In this document: positions 44,783 to 53,756 of the stretch, one piece after another | Layout: each line of letters begins with the position of its first letter | Position numbering within the stretch: position 1 is the stretch's first letter | Origin: Ferruginibacter sp. | Lineage (GTDB): Bacteria; Bacteroidota; Bacteroidia; Chitinophagales; Chitinophagaceae | Reading direction: 5' to 3' | DNA length: 64,000 nucleotides | Assembly: GCA_025963635.1 (NCBI GenBank) | Contig: JAOQAK010000002.1 | Span: forward strand, 248,001 to 312,000 | Made by a program: the position numbers and the translations under genes | Notes under the pieces: generated by a model | The model's input: the letters and a program-made list of their open reading frames with translations, nothing else | Databases searched by the model: none | Told to the model about the DNA's origin: nothing

Positions 44783-45098
44783 GGCAATAAAACTGTTATT
44801 ATCTCCTAAAGTTTTTCAATTCCTGCTGATATTTCTGTTTTGATACTCCCAGGTGAATATTCCTTATAAAAGCATGAAACAAACCACAATATTTCCAAAC
44901 TTAGAAGCCTTTAAAAATAGTTTAGGGATTTACCATGGGGATTTTTGAAGCCACTAAATTATACGAATTGGCACGAATAAGGTCAAATTAAAATAAGAAA
45001 CCCCGCGGATATTCGTGCATTCGTGGCATTATTTTTTTAAACAGCTTCTTAGTATTCCTGTCAAATTCTAACGAACCCAGGATTTCGCTGCCTTCTTC
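44783..45098. other. Intergenic region with inverted CACGAAT repeats
   Basis: 316 bases between convergent genes, with no convincing reading frame and no promoter match on either strand. At 44963-44978 the sequence ACGAATTGGCACGAAT faces the inverted ATTCGTGCATTCGTGGC at 45011-45027, and a T run follows at 45032-45038. The arrangement may act as a loose terminator for the LytTR gene. A related direct repeat is at 12078-12100. Confidence 0.5.
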
Positions 45099-45857
45099 TT
45101 ACACTTTTACCGGGATGCTATGCACGGCTGCCGCCATTTCTTTTATAAGTGAAGTATCTTTTTCTATCGCATTGCCCACAACGATCACATCGGCGCCGGC
45201 CTTGCAATTGAGGTACGCTTTTTCAGGATCGGTAATGCCTCCTCCAACAATCAGCGGTACATCAATGGATTCTGCTACTTTTTCGATCATGCTTTCAGTA
45301 ATGGCACGTTTTGCGCCGCTGCCTGCGTCCATATAAATCAATTTCATTCCGAGCATTTCGCCGGCCATTGCTGTGCACATGGCAATTTCATTCTTATCTG
45401 CCGGCAAAGGACTCGCGTTGGAAATATAAGAAACAGTTGTAGGTGCTCCGCCATCTACCACCATATAACCTGTGGGCATAATTTCCAGTCCGCTCTTCTT
45501 TACAACAGGTGCAGAAACCACATGCTGGCCAATCAACAATTCCGCATTGCGACCACTGATCAGTGATAGATACAATAACGCATCTGCATATTTGCTCACC
45601 TGTGAAGGGCTGCCTGGAAAAAGAATGGTAGGAATGGAGCAGCTTCTTTTAATTAACTGAAGACATTCATCGAGGTAATTGGAAATTACAAGACTGCCCC
45701 CAACTAAAAAATAATCTACTTTGGCGGATACAGAGAGATCAATAAGGAATTGGATATTACTATTATTCACTTTGTCGGGGTCAATAAGTACTGCAAACGA
45801 TTTTCTCCCTGTTCGCTTACGCTCTGTTAATGAATGATATATACCTTTTAGCATCAT
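45099..45857 (-). CDS. Geranylgeranylglyceryl/heptaprenylglyceryl phosphate synthase (PcrB/GGGPS group II)
   Basis: 252 residues from MMLKGIYH. The open frame runs further upstream to 46304 but that part is antisense to arfB and is not used. A TIM-barrel prenyltransferase joining glycerol-1-phosphate to a polyprenyl diphosphate, forming an ether bond as in archaeal lipids. Signatures: VLIDPDKVN, FLVGGSL, ILFPGSPSQVS, YMDAGSGA, PLIVGGGITDPEKA and GADVIVVGNAIE. Bacteroidota group II enzymes are known from family studies. Chain length and final product in this organism cannot be read here. Confidence 0.9.
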   Translation of the reverse strand: MMLKGIYHSLTERKRTGRKSFAVLIDPDKVNNSNIQFLIDLSVSAKVDYFLVGGSLVISNYLDECLQLIKRSCSIPTILFPGSPSQVSKYADALLYLSLISGRNAELLIGQHVVSAPVVKKSGLEIMPTGYMVVDGGAPTTVSYISNASPLPADKNEIAMCTAMAGEMLGMKLIYMDAGSGAKRAITESMIEKVAESIDVPLIVGGGITDPEKAYLNCKAGADVIVVGNAIEKDTSLIKEMAAAVHSIPVKV

Positions 45858-45966
45858 TATGGGTTGGTTAGGTACAAAAATCCTGTTTTTTTTGTTCTTA
45901 TTAAAATAAAGATACCAAATGAATGGCTTTAGAGCCACCATTTGCCTAAATAAAGTAAATTTGGTA

Positions 45967-46365
45967 ATGGACATAAGTGAGGAAATACGGTTTAAAACTG
46001 CCCGGAGCGGCGGAAAAGGGGGCCAGAATGTAAATAAAGTAGAAACAATGGTGGAGGGATACTGGAATATCAGCGCTTCTTCCCTGCTAAATGAAATTGA
46101 AAAGGAACTCATCACCCAAAAATTAGCCAATAAAATTACTGCCGGGGGAGATGTACTGGTGAAAAGCCAAACCGAGCGCTCCCAGTTAGGGAATAAGCAG
46201 CAGGTGAAGCGAAAAATGAATCTATTAATTATAAAGGCCTTGCTGGTACCTAAAAAAAGAAAGCCTACCAAACCGGGCAAAGCCGCTAAAGAAAAGCGAA
46301 TCAATACGAAGAAGAAACTGGGTGAGATAAAACAACATCGTATGAAAATAAAACATGATTTATGA
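45967..46365 (+). CDS. arfB: ArfB-type peptide chain release factor (ribosome rescue)
   Basis: 132 residues from MDISEEIRF; an earlier in-frame ATG at 45919 is less likely. The catalytic GGQ is at 18-20 (GGKGGQNVNKVET). The C-terminal tail is strongly basic (KKRKPTKPGKAAKEKR), as needed to probe the empty mRNA channel. The domain that reads stop codons is absent, so it should release peptides from stalled ribosomes. The TGA overlaps the next gene's ATG (ATGA), which ties it to the MbnP-like lipoprotein gene although the functions look unrelated. Confidence 0.92.
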   Translation: MDISEEIRFKTARSGGKGGQNVNKVETMVEGYWNISASSLLNEIEKELITQKLANKITAGGDVLVKSQTERSQLGNKQQVKRKMNLLIIKALLVPKKRKPTKPGKAAKEKRINTKKKLGEIKQHRMKIKHDL

Positions 46366-47132
46366 GATTCTCTCAGAAATATTGCCTGTTCCTGCTTTTG
46401 ATTCTTTTTCTACTAAGTAGTTGTCAGAAAACAATTAACCCAGGTAATAGTAAAGGCACAGTAAAACTTACTTTTAACAATAAGGTAAATGGCAGTCCCA
46501 TGGCTTTGAATACGGGTATTTACACAAATCCTTTTGGAGAAACTTACACCATCACCAAATTCAAATATTATATCAGCAATGTTCGTTTGGGCCTAAGTGG
46601 TGTGCCTACTATTGCAGCCGAAACAGAAAGCTACCATCTTATTGATCAAAGTGTACCCGGAAGTTTAAGTTTTAGTTTTGAAGCTGACGAGAATTCATTT
46701 ATAACGCTCAGCTTTTTACTGGGGGTAGATAGCACCCGGAACGTAAGTGGCGCTCAAACTGGTGCATTGGACCCGTTGAACGATATGTTCTGGACCTGGA
46801 ACAGTGGTTATGTGATGGTAAAGATGGAAGGTACTTCACCTCAATCCGGCCAACCGGGCAACGTTGTACAATATCATATTGGTGGTTTTTCAGGAGCCAA
46901 TAATGTTTTAAAATATATCGGAATGGTCTTTCCCGGTGGCAAAACAGTTAATATTAAAAAGGGGCAAACCAGTGAAATAACCCTGGAAGCTGATTTTAAT
47001 AAATGGTGGCAAAGTCCCAATGATATAAAAATTGCCGGCCTGCCGGTTTGCACCACACCCGGTGCCCAGGCGAAGATGGTGGCTGACAATTATAGTAAAA
47101 TGTTCACCATTACCGATATTGTTAATAATTAA
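46362..47132 (+). CDS. MbnP-like copper-binding lipoprotein
   Basis: 256 residues. A signal peptide ends in a lipobox, LLSSCQ (Cys21), so it is a lipoprotein. The rest is beta-rich with MbnP-family features: TKFKYYISNV, SLSFSFEAD, and the conserved MFWTWNSGY (Trp144 and Trp146) with VMVKMEG, then YHIGG and a terminal region. In MbnP a tryptophan is oxidised to kynurenine by the di-haem partner MbnH, and this creates the copper site. The adjacent gene downstream (9 bases) is such a di-haem protein. No methanobactin peptide gene is present. Confidence 0.82.
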   Translation: MRFSQKYCLFLLLILFLLSSCQKTINPGNSKGTVKLTFNNKVNGSPMALNTGIYTNPFGETYTITKFKYYISNVRLGLSGVPTIAAETESYHLIDQSVPGSLSFSFEADENSFITLSFLLGVDSTRNVSGAQTGALDPLNDMFWTWNSGYVMVKMEGTSPQSGQPGNVVQYHIGGFSGANNVLKYIGMVFPGGKTVNIKKGQTSEITLEADFNKWWQSPNDIKIAGLPVCTTPGAQAKMVADNYSKMFTITDIVNN

Positions 47133-47141
47133 AACCGGGCA

Positions 47142-48194
47142 TTGAAATTCAAAATTCTCATATCGTTGATACTTACCCTCGCGGCAACGGTATTTATCTT
47201 TGATGCCTGTAAAAAAAATGAAGGATCAAAACCCTATGCTCCTTCCTATTTAAAATTTACCGTACCTGCTGGTTGGCCACAACCTCCCACAGATATTTTT
47301 AAAGACAATCCCCTTACAGAAGAAGGCTTTCAACTCGGAAGGAAATTATTTTATGATGGCAAACTGAGCAAAGACGGGAATTTTCCCTGCGCCAGTTGCC
47401 ACCAGCAGTTTGCGGCTTTTTCCACTTATGATCACCAGTTTAGTCATGGTTTTGATAACGCATTTACCTTTCGCAATGCACCTGCTCTTTTTAATTTAGC
47501 CTGGATGAAAGAAATGCATTGGGATGGAGGGGTGAATCACATAGAAGTACAACCGCTTGCCCCAATCACCAATATCACGGAAATGGTGGAAACGATCGAC
47601 AATGTGTTAAAGAAGCTGGTTATTGACACTGCTTACACGAGAATGTTCACCGCCGCGTTTGGTGATAATACTATCAACAGCCAGCGTATGTTGAAAGCCC
47701 TCTCTCAATTCATGGGCAGCATACAATCTTTCAACAGTAAATACGACCAGGTAAAAAGAGGAACAGCAAGTTTCACGGTCGCAGAACAAAATGGCTACAA
47801 TATATTTAAAGCAAAATGCAACAGTTGCCATGCAGAGCCGCTGTTTACAGACAATTCTTTCCGTAATAATGGTCTTACATTGGATGCTTACCTGCAGGAT
47901 AAGGGCCGCATGCGCATTACAGGTAATACTGCCGATTCACTAAAGTTTAAAGTGCCCAGTTTACGGAATATCCGGTACACCCCTCCCTATATGCATGATG
48001 GCAGATTACTGTCACTGCAGCAGGCAATTGAGCATTACCGCACAGGCATTGTAGTAAACCAGTCAACGCTGGATCCACTATTAAAAAACCGTATCTCCAT
48101 GACCAACCAGGAAAAGGTTGACCTCGTGGAATTTTTAAGTTCACTTTCAGACAATGATCTGCTGCAAAATACCAGGTTTGCACAACCCAATTAG
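47142..48194 (+). CDS. MbnH/MauG-like di-haem cytochrome c peroxidase family protein
   Basis: 350 residues with a TTG start. The signal peptide ends in a lipobox-like FDACKK (Cys23). Two CxxCH haem sites are at CASCH (83-87) and CNSCH (226-230). The fold is that of bacterial di-haem cytochrome c peroxidases and MauG, with FRNAPALFNLAWM and VPSLRNIRYTPPYMHDG as family signatures. The neighbouring MbnP-like gene points to the MbnH subgroup, which oxidises a Trp of MbnP to kynurenine. Peroxidase activity is the alternative. Confidence 0.85.
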   Translation: MKFKILISLILTLAATVFIFDACKKNEGSKPYAPSYLKFTVPAGWPQPPTDIFKDNPLTEEGFQLGRKLFYDGKLSKDGNFPCASCHQQFAAFSTYDHQFSHGFDNAFTFRNAPALFNLAWMKEMHWDGGVNHIEVQPLAPITNITEMVETIDNVLKKLVIDTAYTRMFTAAFGDNTINSQRMLKALSQFMGSIQSFNSKYDQVKRGTASFTVAEQNGYNIFKAKCNSCHAEPLFTDNSFRNNGLTLDAYLQDKGRMRITGNTADSLKFKVPSLRNIRYTPPYMHDGRLLSLQQAIEHYRTGIVVNQSTLDPLLKNRISMTNQEKVDLVEFLSSLSDNDLLQNTRFAQPN

Positions 48195-48605
48195 AAAGGC
48201 TAATGAGGTAATGGTCAATGGGTCAATCGTGAATGGTCAATGGTTCGTTCTAAATCGATTTCGTCTACTTAAGAATTCTATTTGGTTGCAAACATTTGTT
48301 TTTCAATTAAACATCCTTGTGTCACTCCCTTGTACATTTTCAGCAATAAGGAGCAAAGGGCAGCCGATCGTTAAGTCAACCACATTGAACGGTGAATGAA
48401 CAGTCGTGAAAGCTAACCGTTACAGCTAAAGTAATCACTTCATTATTTCGTTTATTCCTTCTTGTTATTTTACTCCCAACCATCAACTATCAACATCAAC
48501 CTTCAACATCCTTCGCTGTTAAAAAAAGGTTACAATAATAATGATGTTCAAATGCACCTTATATTAGAAATTATAAAACTAAATTTGTCCGCTAAAGCAT
48601 TTTAA
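48195..48605. other. Intergenic region with short direct repeats
   Basis: 411 bases with no convincing gene. At 48210-48245 there are direct copies of AATGGTCAATGG separated by GTCAATCGTG. At 48480-48510 ATCAACT/ATCAACAT/TCAACCTTCAAC form degenerate CATCAAC repeats. The flippase -7 element is at 48580-48587. The 18-80 bases around 48300-48360 hold no recognised site. Confidence 0.5.
48580..48587 (+). promoter_or_regulatory. Probable -7 element of the flippase gene
   Basis: TAAATTTG, an exact TAnnTTTG, lies 18 nt before the TTG start at 48606. Confidence 0.45.
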
Positions 48606-50126
48606 TTGAGCAGTATCAAGAAATTAGCAGGGCAAACTTTATGGTATGGATTGCCGACCATCGGAAGCAGGTTTTTAGGATATATTCTTAATTTTTCACT
48701 TAGCTTTATTTACCACGCAGCGGATACGGCAGATCTAACCCAGATCTACGCAATTGTTCCCTTTGTAAATATTCTTTTTACCTATGGAGTAGAGACCAGC
48801 TATTTCCGTTTTTCCCAGGAAAAGGATAAAGATGGATTATACAATACACTGAATGTATCGATCCTTACTACTACCATATTATTCTCCTCAATCTTATTGT
48901 TATTTACCCAAACACTGGCGAATGCAACTTTGATGCCTTCTCACCGGGAATATTTTACCTGGTTAACAGCAATCATTTTTTTAGATACTTTGGCCACATT
49001 ACCTTTTGCAAAACTTCGCCAGGAAGGCAGGCCACGTAAATACGCATTTGTGCGAATCGCCGGTATTGCGGTGAATGTATTAGTGGTGGTTTTTTTCATA
49101 GGCATTTGTCCGCAAATAGTTCATAAAAACCCGCACAGCTTATTACTACTGATCTATGATCCCTCCATTGGCATTGGCTATTACCTGATCGGTAATCTCG
49201 TAGGAAGCGCCACTACCTTTTTATTGTTATGGAAAGAATGGATCAGCTTCAGGTTCATATTTGATGGAAAATTGTGGAAAGAGGTAATGAAATATGCTTA
49301 CCCGCTGATCATTGTTGGATTGGGTGGAATGATCAATGAAATGATCAGCCGCTTGGTTTACCAGCATGTGGTTACACTTCCTCCGGCAGAAGCCAAAAGG
49401 CAGCTGGGCATCTTCGCCGCCAATTACAGGCTGGCTGTTTTAATTACCATTTTTATCCAGATGTTCAGAATGGCCGCCGAGCCCTTCTTCTTTAATCAAT
49501 CGCAGGAAACCAACGCAAAAATCACCTATGCACGGGTGATGAAATTTTTTGTGATCGCCTGTTGCTGCATGTTTTTAGTGATCGGGCTTTTCCTGGATGT
49601 TTTTGAAAAGATCTTAACCATCAAATTCAAAGAGTACGGAGAAGGTATTCACATTGTGCCAATACTCGCCATGGGAAGCGTCTTCCTGGGAATTTATTAT
49701 AATCTTTCTATCTGGTACAAACTGACCAACCGTAACTTGTTTGGTGCAGGCATTACCATTGCCGGGGCCATCGTTACCATTTTGTTGAATATCTGGTGGA
49801 TACCGCTTTTTGGTTACACCGGCAGCGCCTGGGCAACCTTTACCTGCTATGCATTTATGATGATCACTTCTTATTTATTCGGGCAAAAATTGTATCGCAT
49901 ACCGTATGCAAAAAAGAAAATGATCGCCTACCTGGTACTCACCACATTAATTTTCTTTCTTCATAAAGGGCTTGTGTTATTGTACGGCAATATCTATTTT
50001 TCCGTAATCACAGCCGTCATTTTCCTGCTGGCATTTCTTTGGTTTGTAGCACGGGTGGAAAGGAAAGAATTTGAACAGTTTCCAATGATTGGTAAGTTTT
50101 TTAGAACGCAATCATCGCTGGCATAA
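48606..50126 (+). CDS. Polysaccharide/lipid flippase of the MOP superfamily (Wzx-like)
   Basis: 506 residues with a TTG start and 12-14 predicted membrane helices spread over the whole chain. The start MSSIKKLAGQTLWYGLPTIGSRFLGY is typical of the Wzx/MurJ-like oligosaccharide-exporter family, with a later C-terminal polysaccharide-biosynthesis domain. It should move a lipid-linked glycan across the inner membrane. No glycosyltransferases are adjacent, so the glycan is unknown. Confidence 0.85.
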   Translation: MSSIKKLAGQTLWYGLPTIGSRFLGYILNFSLSFIYHAADTADLTQIYAIVPFVNILFTYGVETSYFRFSQEKDKDGLYNTLNVSILTTTILFSSILLLFTQTLANATLMPSHREYFTWLTAIIFLDTLATLPFAKLRQEGRPRKYAFVRIAGIAVNVLVVVFFIGICPQIVHKNPHSLLLLIYDPSIGIGYYLIGNLVGSATTFLLLWKEWISFRFIFDGKLWKEVMKYAYPLIIVGLGGMINEMISRLVYQHVVTLPPAEAKRQLGIFAANYRLAVLITIFIQMFRMAAEPFFFNQSQETNAKITYARVMKFFVIACCCMFLVIGLFLDVFEKILTIKFKEYGEGIHIVPILAMGSVFLGIYYNLSIWYKLTNRNLFGAGITIAGAIVTILLNIWWIPLFGYTGSAWATFTCYAFMMITSYLFGQKLYRIPYAKKKMIAYLVLTTLIFFLHKGLVLLYGNIYFSVITAVIFLLAFLWFVARVERKEFEQFPMIGKFFRTQSSLA

Positions 50127-50219
50127 TTTCGTTTACAAGACTTCTTGTGGTGTATCTTTTTTATTGTATGCATTATGGAAGCAAAATTGATAAGATATTA
50201 AATTATTATCTTACAAGGC

Positions 50220-51233
50220 ATGCGTAAACTGCTTCAAAAAATATTCCGGCCTTTGTTTATAAAATTGGCAGACAGGTTTGCTTCCGCACCTGTAAAGGAA
50301 GATGTCTTCAAATCGCTATCCCGTTTGTACAAGGTCATTACTACTAAAAATAGTAGTCGTGGTATCGTAATTGATATCAATATTGAAACTGATCATTTTG
50401 TCATTTTCAGTGATCAGCATAAAGGCAATAAGGACAGGGGTGATGATTTTAAAGACAATGAATCCAACTATACTGCGGCACTCAGGCATTACCAGAAGTT
50501 ATCTTTCAATTATATTAATTTAGGGGATGCGGAAGAGCTATGGAAATATAAAGTTTCGCAGGTTATTTCACAATATCCTGAAGCATTAAAAGCAGAAGCA
50601 GGTTTCCAGGCGGGTAAAAAATACTTTCGAACTTTTGGCAATCATGATCTGCTATGGAAAAATCAACTGGATGTATTGTTGAACCTGAAGCCGTTTTTCG
50701 AAATGCCCCTTCCTGTTTATGAAGGGATGGTTTTACGAACCACCATTGACGAGGTTCCGCTGCAAATTTTTCTTACACATGGCCACCAGGGTGATAAAAT
50801 GAGCGATAACAATGCATTCAGTACCTGGCTGGTGGCGCATATCTGGGCGCCCGTGCAGCGATACCTTGGTATCAATGTGAATACGCCGGCGAATGATATT
50901 CATCTCAGAGATAAACACAACAGGTTGATGTATGAATGGAGCAGCCGGCGGAAAAATATTTTCCTGGTAACCGGGCATACACATAAACCCGTATTTGCCT
51001 CGGGAAAATACGCCGGTTCCGAGTTACATACCATCAAAACAGATGAGCCAAAAAACGAACTGAAACCAACCTATTTTAACACCGGTTGCTGTTGCTATAG
51101 CGACGGAGATATTACGGGTGTAGAAATCGCCAATGGCTATATCAGGCTCATCAAATGGCACCTGGAAAATGCCATTCCCGTGAGAGTGGTGCTCGAAGAA
51201 AGAAAGATCACAGATTTGATAAAGGATTTCTAA
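50220..51233 (+). CDS. Calcineurin-like metallophosphoesterase
   Basis: 337 residues, cytoplasmic. The metal motifs are in order: FSDQHKGNKDRG (D-x-H), LGDAEELW (GD), FGNHDLLW (GNHD), LTHGHQGD, and VTGHTHKP (GHTH). Together they form the di-metal site of the metallophosphoesterase superfamily. The GDAEE replaces the usual GDxxD. The substrate is unknown. Family members include UDP-2,3-diacylglucosamine hydrolase LpxH-like enzymes, but the length here is greater than LpxH. Confidence 0.87.
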   Translation: MRKLLQKIFRPLFIKLADRFASAPVKEDVFKSLSRLYKVITTKNSSRGIVIDINIETDHFVIFSDQHKGNKDRGDDFKDNESNYTAALRHYQKLSFNYINLGDAEELWKYKVSQVISQYPEALKAEAGFQAGKKYFRTFGNHDLLWKNQLDVLLNLKPFFEMPLPVYEGMVLRTTIDEVPLQIFLTHGHQGDKMSDNNAFSTWLVAHIWAPVQRYLGINVNTPANDIHLRDKHNRLMYEWSSRRKNIFLVTGHTHKPVFASGKYAGSELHTIKTDEPKNELKPTYFNTGCCCYSDGDITGVEIANGYIRLIKWHLENAIPVRVVLEERKITDLIKDF

Positions 51234-51337
51234 ATAATTCACCGGTTCAACCACGGATGATTTGAAAATCGCAATACAGCAATGATATCAATCCAAACTA
51301 ATTTAGTACTTTATCCTGCAAATAAATATTTACCATC

Positions 51338-51868
51338 ATGAACGAGATTAAGCCTTTGATATTTACCCAATCAGGTGAGATAAAAATTCTTCCCACAGAA
51401 CCTTCTTCGGAGAAAGATTTTGATTTCTTAAGCGGCAAATGGAAAGTCAGTAATCGAAAACTCAATACCAGGCTCAATCAATGCAGCGAATGGAGAGAAT
51501 TTGAAGCGGCAGGTGAAATGCGGAAAATATTAATGGGACTTGGAAATATCGATAGTTTTGAAACGGCTTTCGACGGTCAGCCCTTTGAGGGAATGACACT
51601 CCGCCTGTTTAATCCGGCCACCAGGCTTTGGAGCATTTATTGGGCAGACAGCAATAGGGGATTATTGGATCCACCCGTTGTGGGATCTTTTGAAAACAAC
51701 ACCGGGTATTTTTTTGGCAAAGATATTTATGAGGGCAAAGAAATTGTAGTAGCATTTTGTTGGGATGCCACCGATCAGAATAACCCGGTTTGGAGCCAGG
51801 CATTCTCTGATGACAACGGCCAAACATGGGAATGGAACTGGTATATGCACATGGCCAGGCTGGCATAA
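51338..51868 (+). CDS. DUF1579-like lipocalin-type protein
   Basis: 176 residues, no signal peptide. The central beta-rich part (FDFLSGKWKVSNRKLN, then LRLFNPATRLWSIYW and the C-terminal WEWNWYMHMARL) resembles small lipocalin-like domains of unknown function such as DUF1579. It is followed by a 226-base gap. No ligand can be inferred. Confidence 0.6.
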   Translation: MNEIKPLIFTQSGEIKILPTEPSSEKDFDFLSGKWKVSNRKLNTRLNQCSEWREFEAAGEMRKILMGLGNIDSFETAFDGQPFEGMTLRLFNPATRLWSIYWADSNRGLLDPPVVGSFENNTGYFFGKDIYEGKEIVVAFCWDATDQNNPVWSQAFSDDNGQTWEWNWYMHMARLA

Positions 51869-52094
51869 ATTATTGTAAAAAGGTAGTCACGAATTAAAAG
51901 AGGAACATCGCGAAGAGGATAGTGACGAAACATCGGTCGCATTGCGGTTAACAATGTGCATCAATAATGCCATATTCCTTAAGGAGCCCTCTTACATCTC
52001 AAAACGATGTCGTTAACTGAGTAATTCCATCCAATTTTCACGGGCAGCTTATTATAAAAAAAGAATAAACGGGAAATTGTGCCAACTTTGTGGC

Positions 52095-52751
52095 ATGGAT
52101 AAACCAATGTTGATTTACTGCTACGATGCATATTGTGGGTGGTGCTATGCCTTCAGCCCGGTGATAAAACAAATTGCGGTGGAATACAAGGAGCATTTTG
52201 ATTTTGAAGTATTAAGCGGCGGGATGATTATTACCGAAGAAGCAAAACATATTGAAGTTACGGCGGCCTATATTCAAAAGGCTTACCAGGTTGTGGAAGA
52301 ACACACGGGTGTCAAGTTCGGACCGGATTACCTCTGGCACATCAATAACCCTGAACTGAGTGATTGGTATCCCTCGTCTGAAAAGCCGGCCATTGCGCTT
52401 TGTATTTTTAAAGAGTTTTACCCCGACCGGCAGATAGAATTTGCTGCCGATCTGCAATATGCCCTTCATTTTGAGGGCAGGGATTTATGCGATGATGAAG
52501 CTTACAGGCATTTGCTTGAAAAGTATTCGATACAGCCCGAAATATTTTATACCCGCCTGAAAAGTGAAGAATATAAAGAGATGGCCTATTACGAATTTGC
52601 ACTCTGCAAACAATTGCAGGTAACGGGGTTTCCTGCCGTATTGATACAGGTAAACGAAACAAAATTTCATTTACTGGCACGGGGCTATACTTCTTACGAG
52701 GAATTAAAAGATCGCATTGAAACTGTATTGGAAGAAATGCCTCAGCAATAA
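52095..52751 (+). CDS. DsbA-family thioredoxin-fold protein (FrnE-like)
   Basis: 218 residues from MDKPMLIY; a TTG six codons earlier is not needed. CGWC near residue 15 is the redox motif. There is a long helical insertion, then a cis-Pro loop VTGFPAV near residue 183. There is no signal peptide, so it is cytoplasmic, like FrnE/2-hydroxychromene-isomerase-like DsbA relatives. A near-match to the -7 element (CAACTTTG) ends 4 nt before the ATG. Confidence 0.85.
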   Translation: MDKPMLIYCYDAYCGWCYAFSPVIKQIAVEYKEHFDFEVLSGGMIITEEAKHIEVTAAYIQKAYQVVEEHTGVKFGPDYLWHINNPELSDWYPSSEKPAIALCIFKEFYPDRQIEFAADLQYALHFEGRDLCDDEAYRHLLEKYSIQPEIFYTRLKSEEYKEMAYYEFALCKQLQVTGFPAVLIQVNETKFHLLARGYTSYEELKDRIETVLEEMPQQ

Positions 52752-52784
52752 TGGCCGCTTATAACAATTCTTCAAAGTCGCTGG

Positions 52785-53132
52785 TCAGCTATTTTTTCTT
52801 TTAGAGGCCTTAGCAACAGGGTTATAATCAAGTGCCAGCCTAAGCCAATATTCAAGTTTCCTTTTTGTTGTTAATGCCGTTTGATCTACTAAAACAAAGC
52901 TCTTCATTACTTTGCCCTTCATATCCATAGGAGTACATCCTTCTTCTTCCAATACTTGTTCTATTATGGCTGGATCAAGCCGAAGCATCAACTGGTCTTT
53001 TTGAACTCCCGCACACATTTTGTCATTCACCATAAAGCAGATGCCGCTGAACATTTTAATCTCTTCCAGTTTATTAGGTGTTGCCGCAAGCATTTCTCTT
53101 ACCCGGTCCGAAAGCTTTTCATTATAAGGCAT
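52785..53132 (-). CDS. TfoX/Sxy N-terminal-domain protein
   Basis: 115 residues. The TfoX_N fold is seen in KMFSGICFMVNDKMCAGVQKDQLMLR and the PMDMKGKVMKSF segment. In Gammaproteobacteria TfoX/Sxy activates competence genes, but single-domain homologues are widespread and their role in Bacteroidota is not known. The upstream gene on the same strand ends 3 bases before, so the two are probably cotranscribed. Confidence 0.85.
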   Translation of the reverse strand: MPYNEKLSDRVREMLAATPNKLEEIKMFSGICFMVNDKMCAGVQKDQLMLRLDPAIIEQVLEEEGCTPMDMKGKVMKSFVLVDQTALTTKRKLEYWLRLALDYNPVAKASKRKNS

Positions 53133-53135
53133 GAT

Positions 53136-53591
53136 CTAAACTTTAAAGTTCTCTTCATAACGTTTTATCCATTCGGAAACGGTCATTTTTCCGGCCAGTT
53201 CACCTATTAACTTATAGGGAATGGTAATCATTTTTTTAAACCGGACACAACTTTTTCCCATATCCAGCCGGGCAGTGGTGTTTTTTGCATATTCTTCTAC
53301 AAACCAATCCAGTAAATTTTTATCAGCATACACACCCATATGATAAACGGCAATGAAATTTTTCTGGGAAGCAATATTCATAAAGGGTAAGGGTAGTTCG
53401 GGTGCACAATGATATCCTTTCGGATACAATGTATGGGGTACCACATACCCGATCATGCCATAGCTGATTTCTTCTTTAAAGCCTTTGGGTAAATTTCTCA
53501 GAATTTCTTTCCTGAGCGTGCTCATGGCTTCCTGCCGGTCGGGTGGCAATTCGCTTAAATACTGCTCAACGGATAAAGCTTTTGATTGCAT
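53136..53591 (-). CDS. DUF1801-family protein
   Basis: 151 residues. The DUF1801 pattern is clear: LRKEILRNLPKGFKEEISYGMIGYVVP, then FMNIASQKNFIAVYHMG and the C-terminal ARLDMGKSCVRFKKM. Members are small, often annotated YdhG-like, and of unknown function. It overlaps no gene and precedes the TfoX-like gene by 3 bases. Confidence 0.85.
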   Translation of the reverse strand: MQSKALSVEQYLSELPPDRQEAMSTLRKEILRNLPKGFKEEISYGMIGYVVPHTLYPKGYHCAPELPLPFMNIASQKNFIAVYHMGVYADKNLLDWFVEEYAKNTTARLDMGKSCVRFKKMITIPYKLIGELAGKMTVSEWIKRYEENFKV

Positions 53592-53756
53592 ATTTGCTGG
53601 ATTGATGATTGGGTTAATAACAACATTGGCCCGCTGCTCAGCAGTTTACCTGGTGATGCCATCCAATCGGGACTTTAAAAGTTCAAACTTGTTTTTGACG
53701 TTCAGTGATTGCTATCGAATGCACAATTTCTTTAAACTGTTGTGCAACCATTCTGC

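Noticed and set aside
45858..46304. N-terminal extension of the GGGPS frame
   Set aside because: The extra 149 codons are antisense to arfB and have no relation to the family. The ATG at 45857 gives the normal length.
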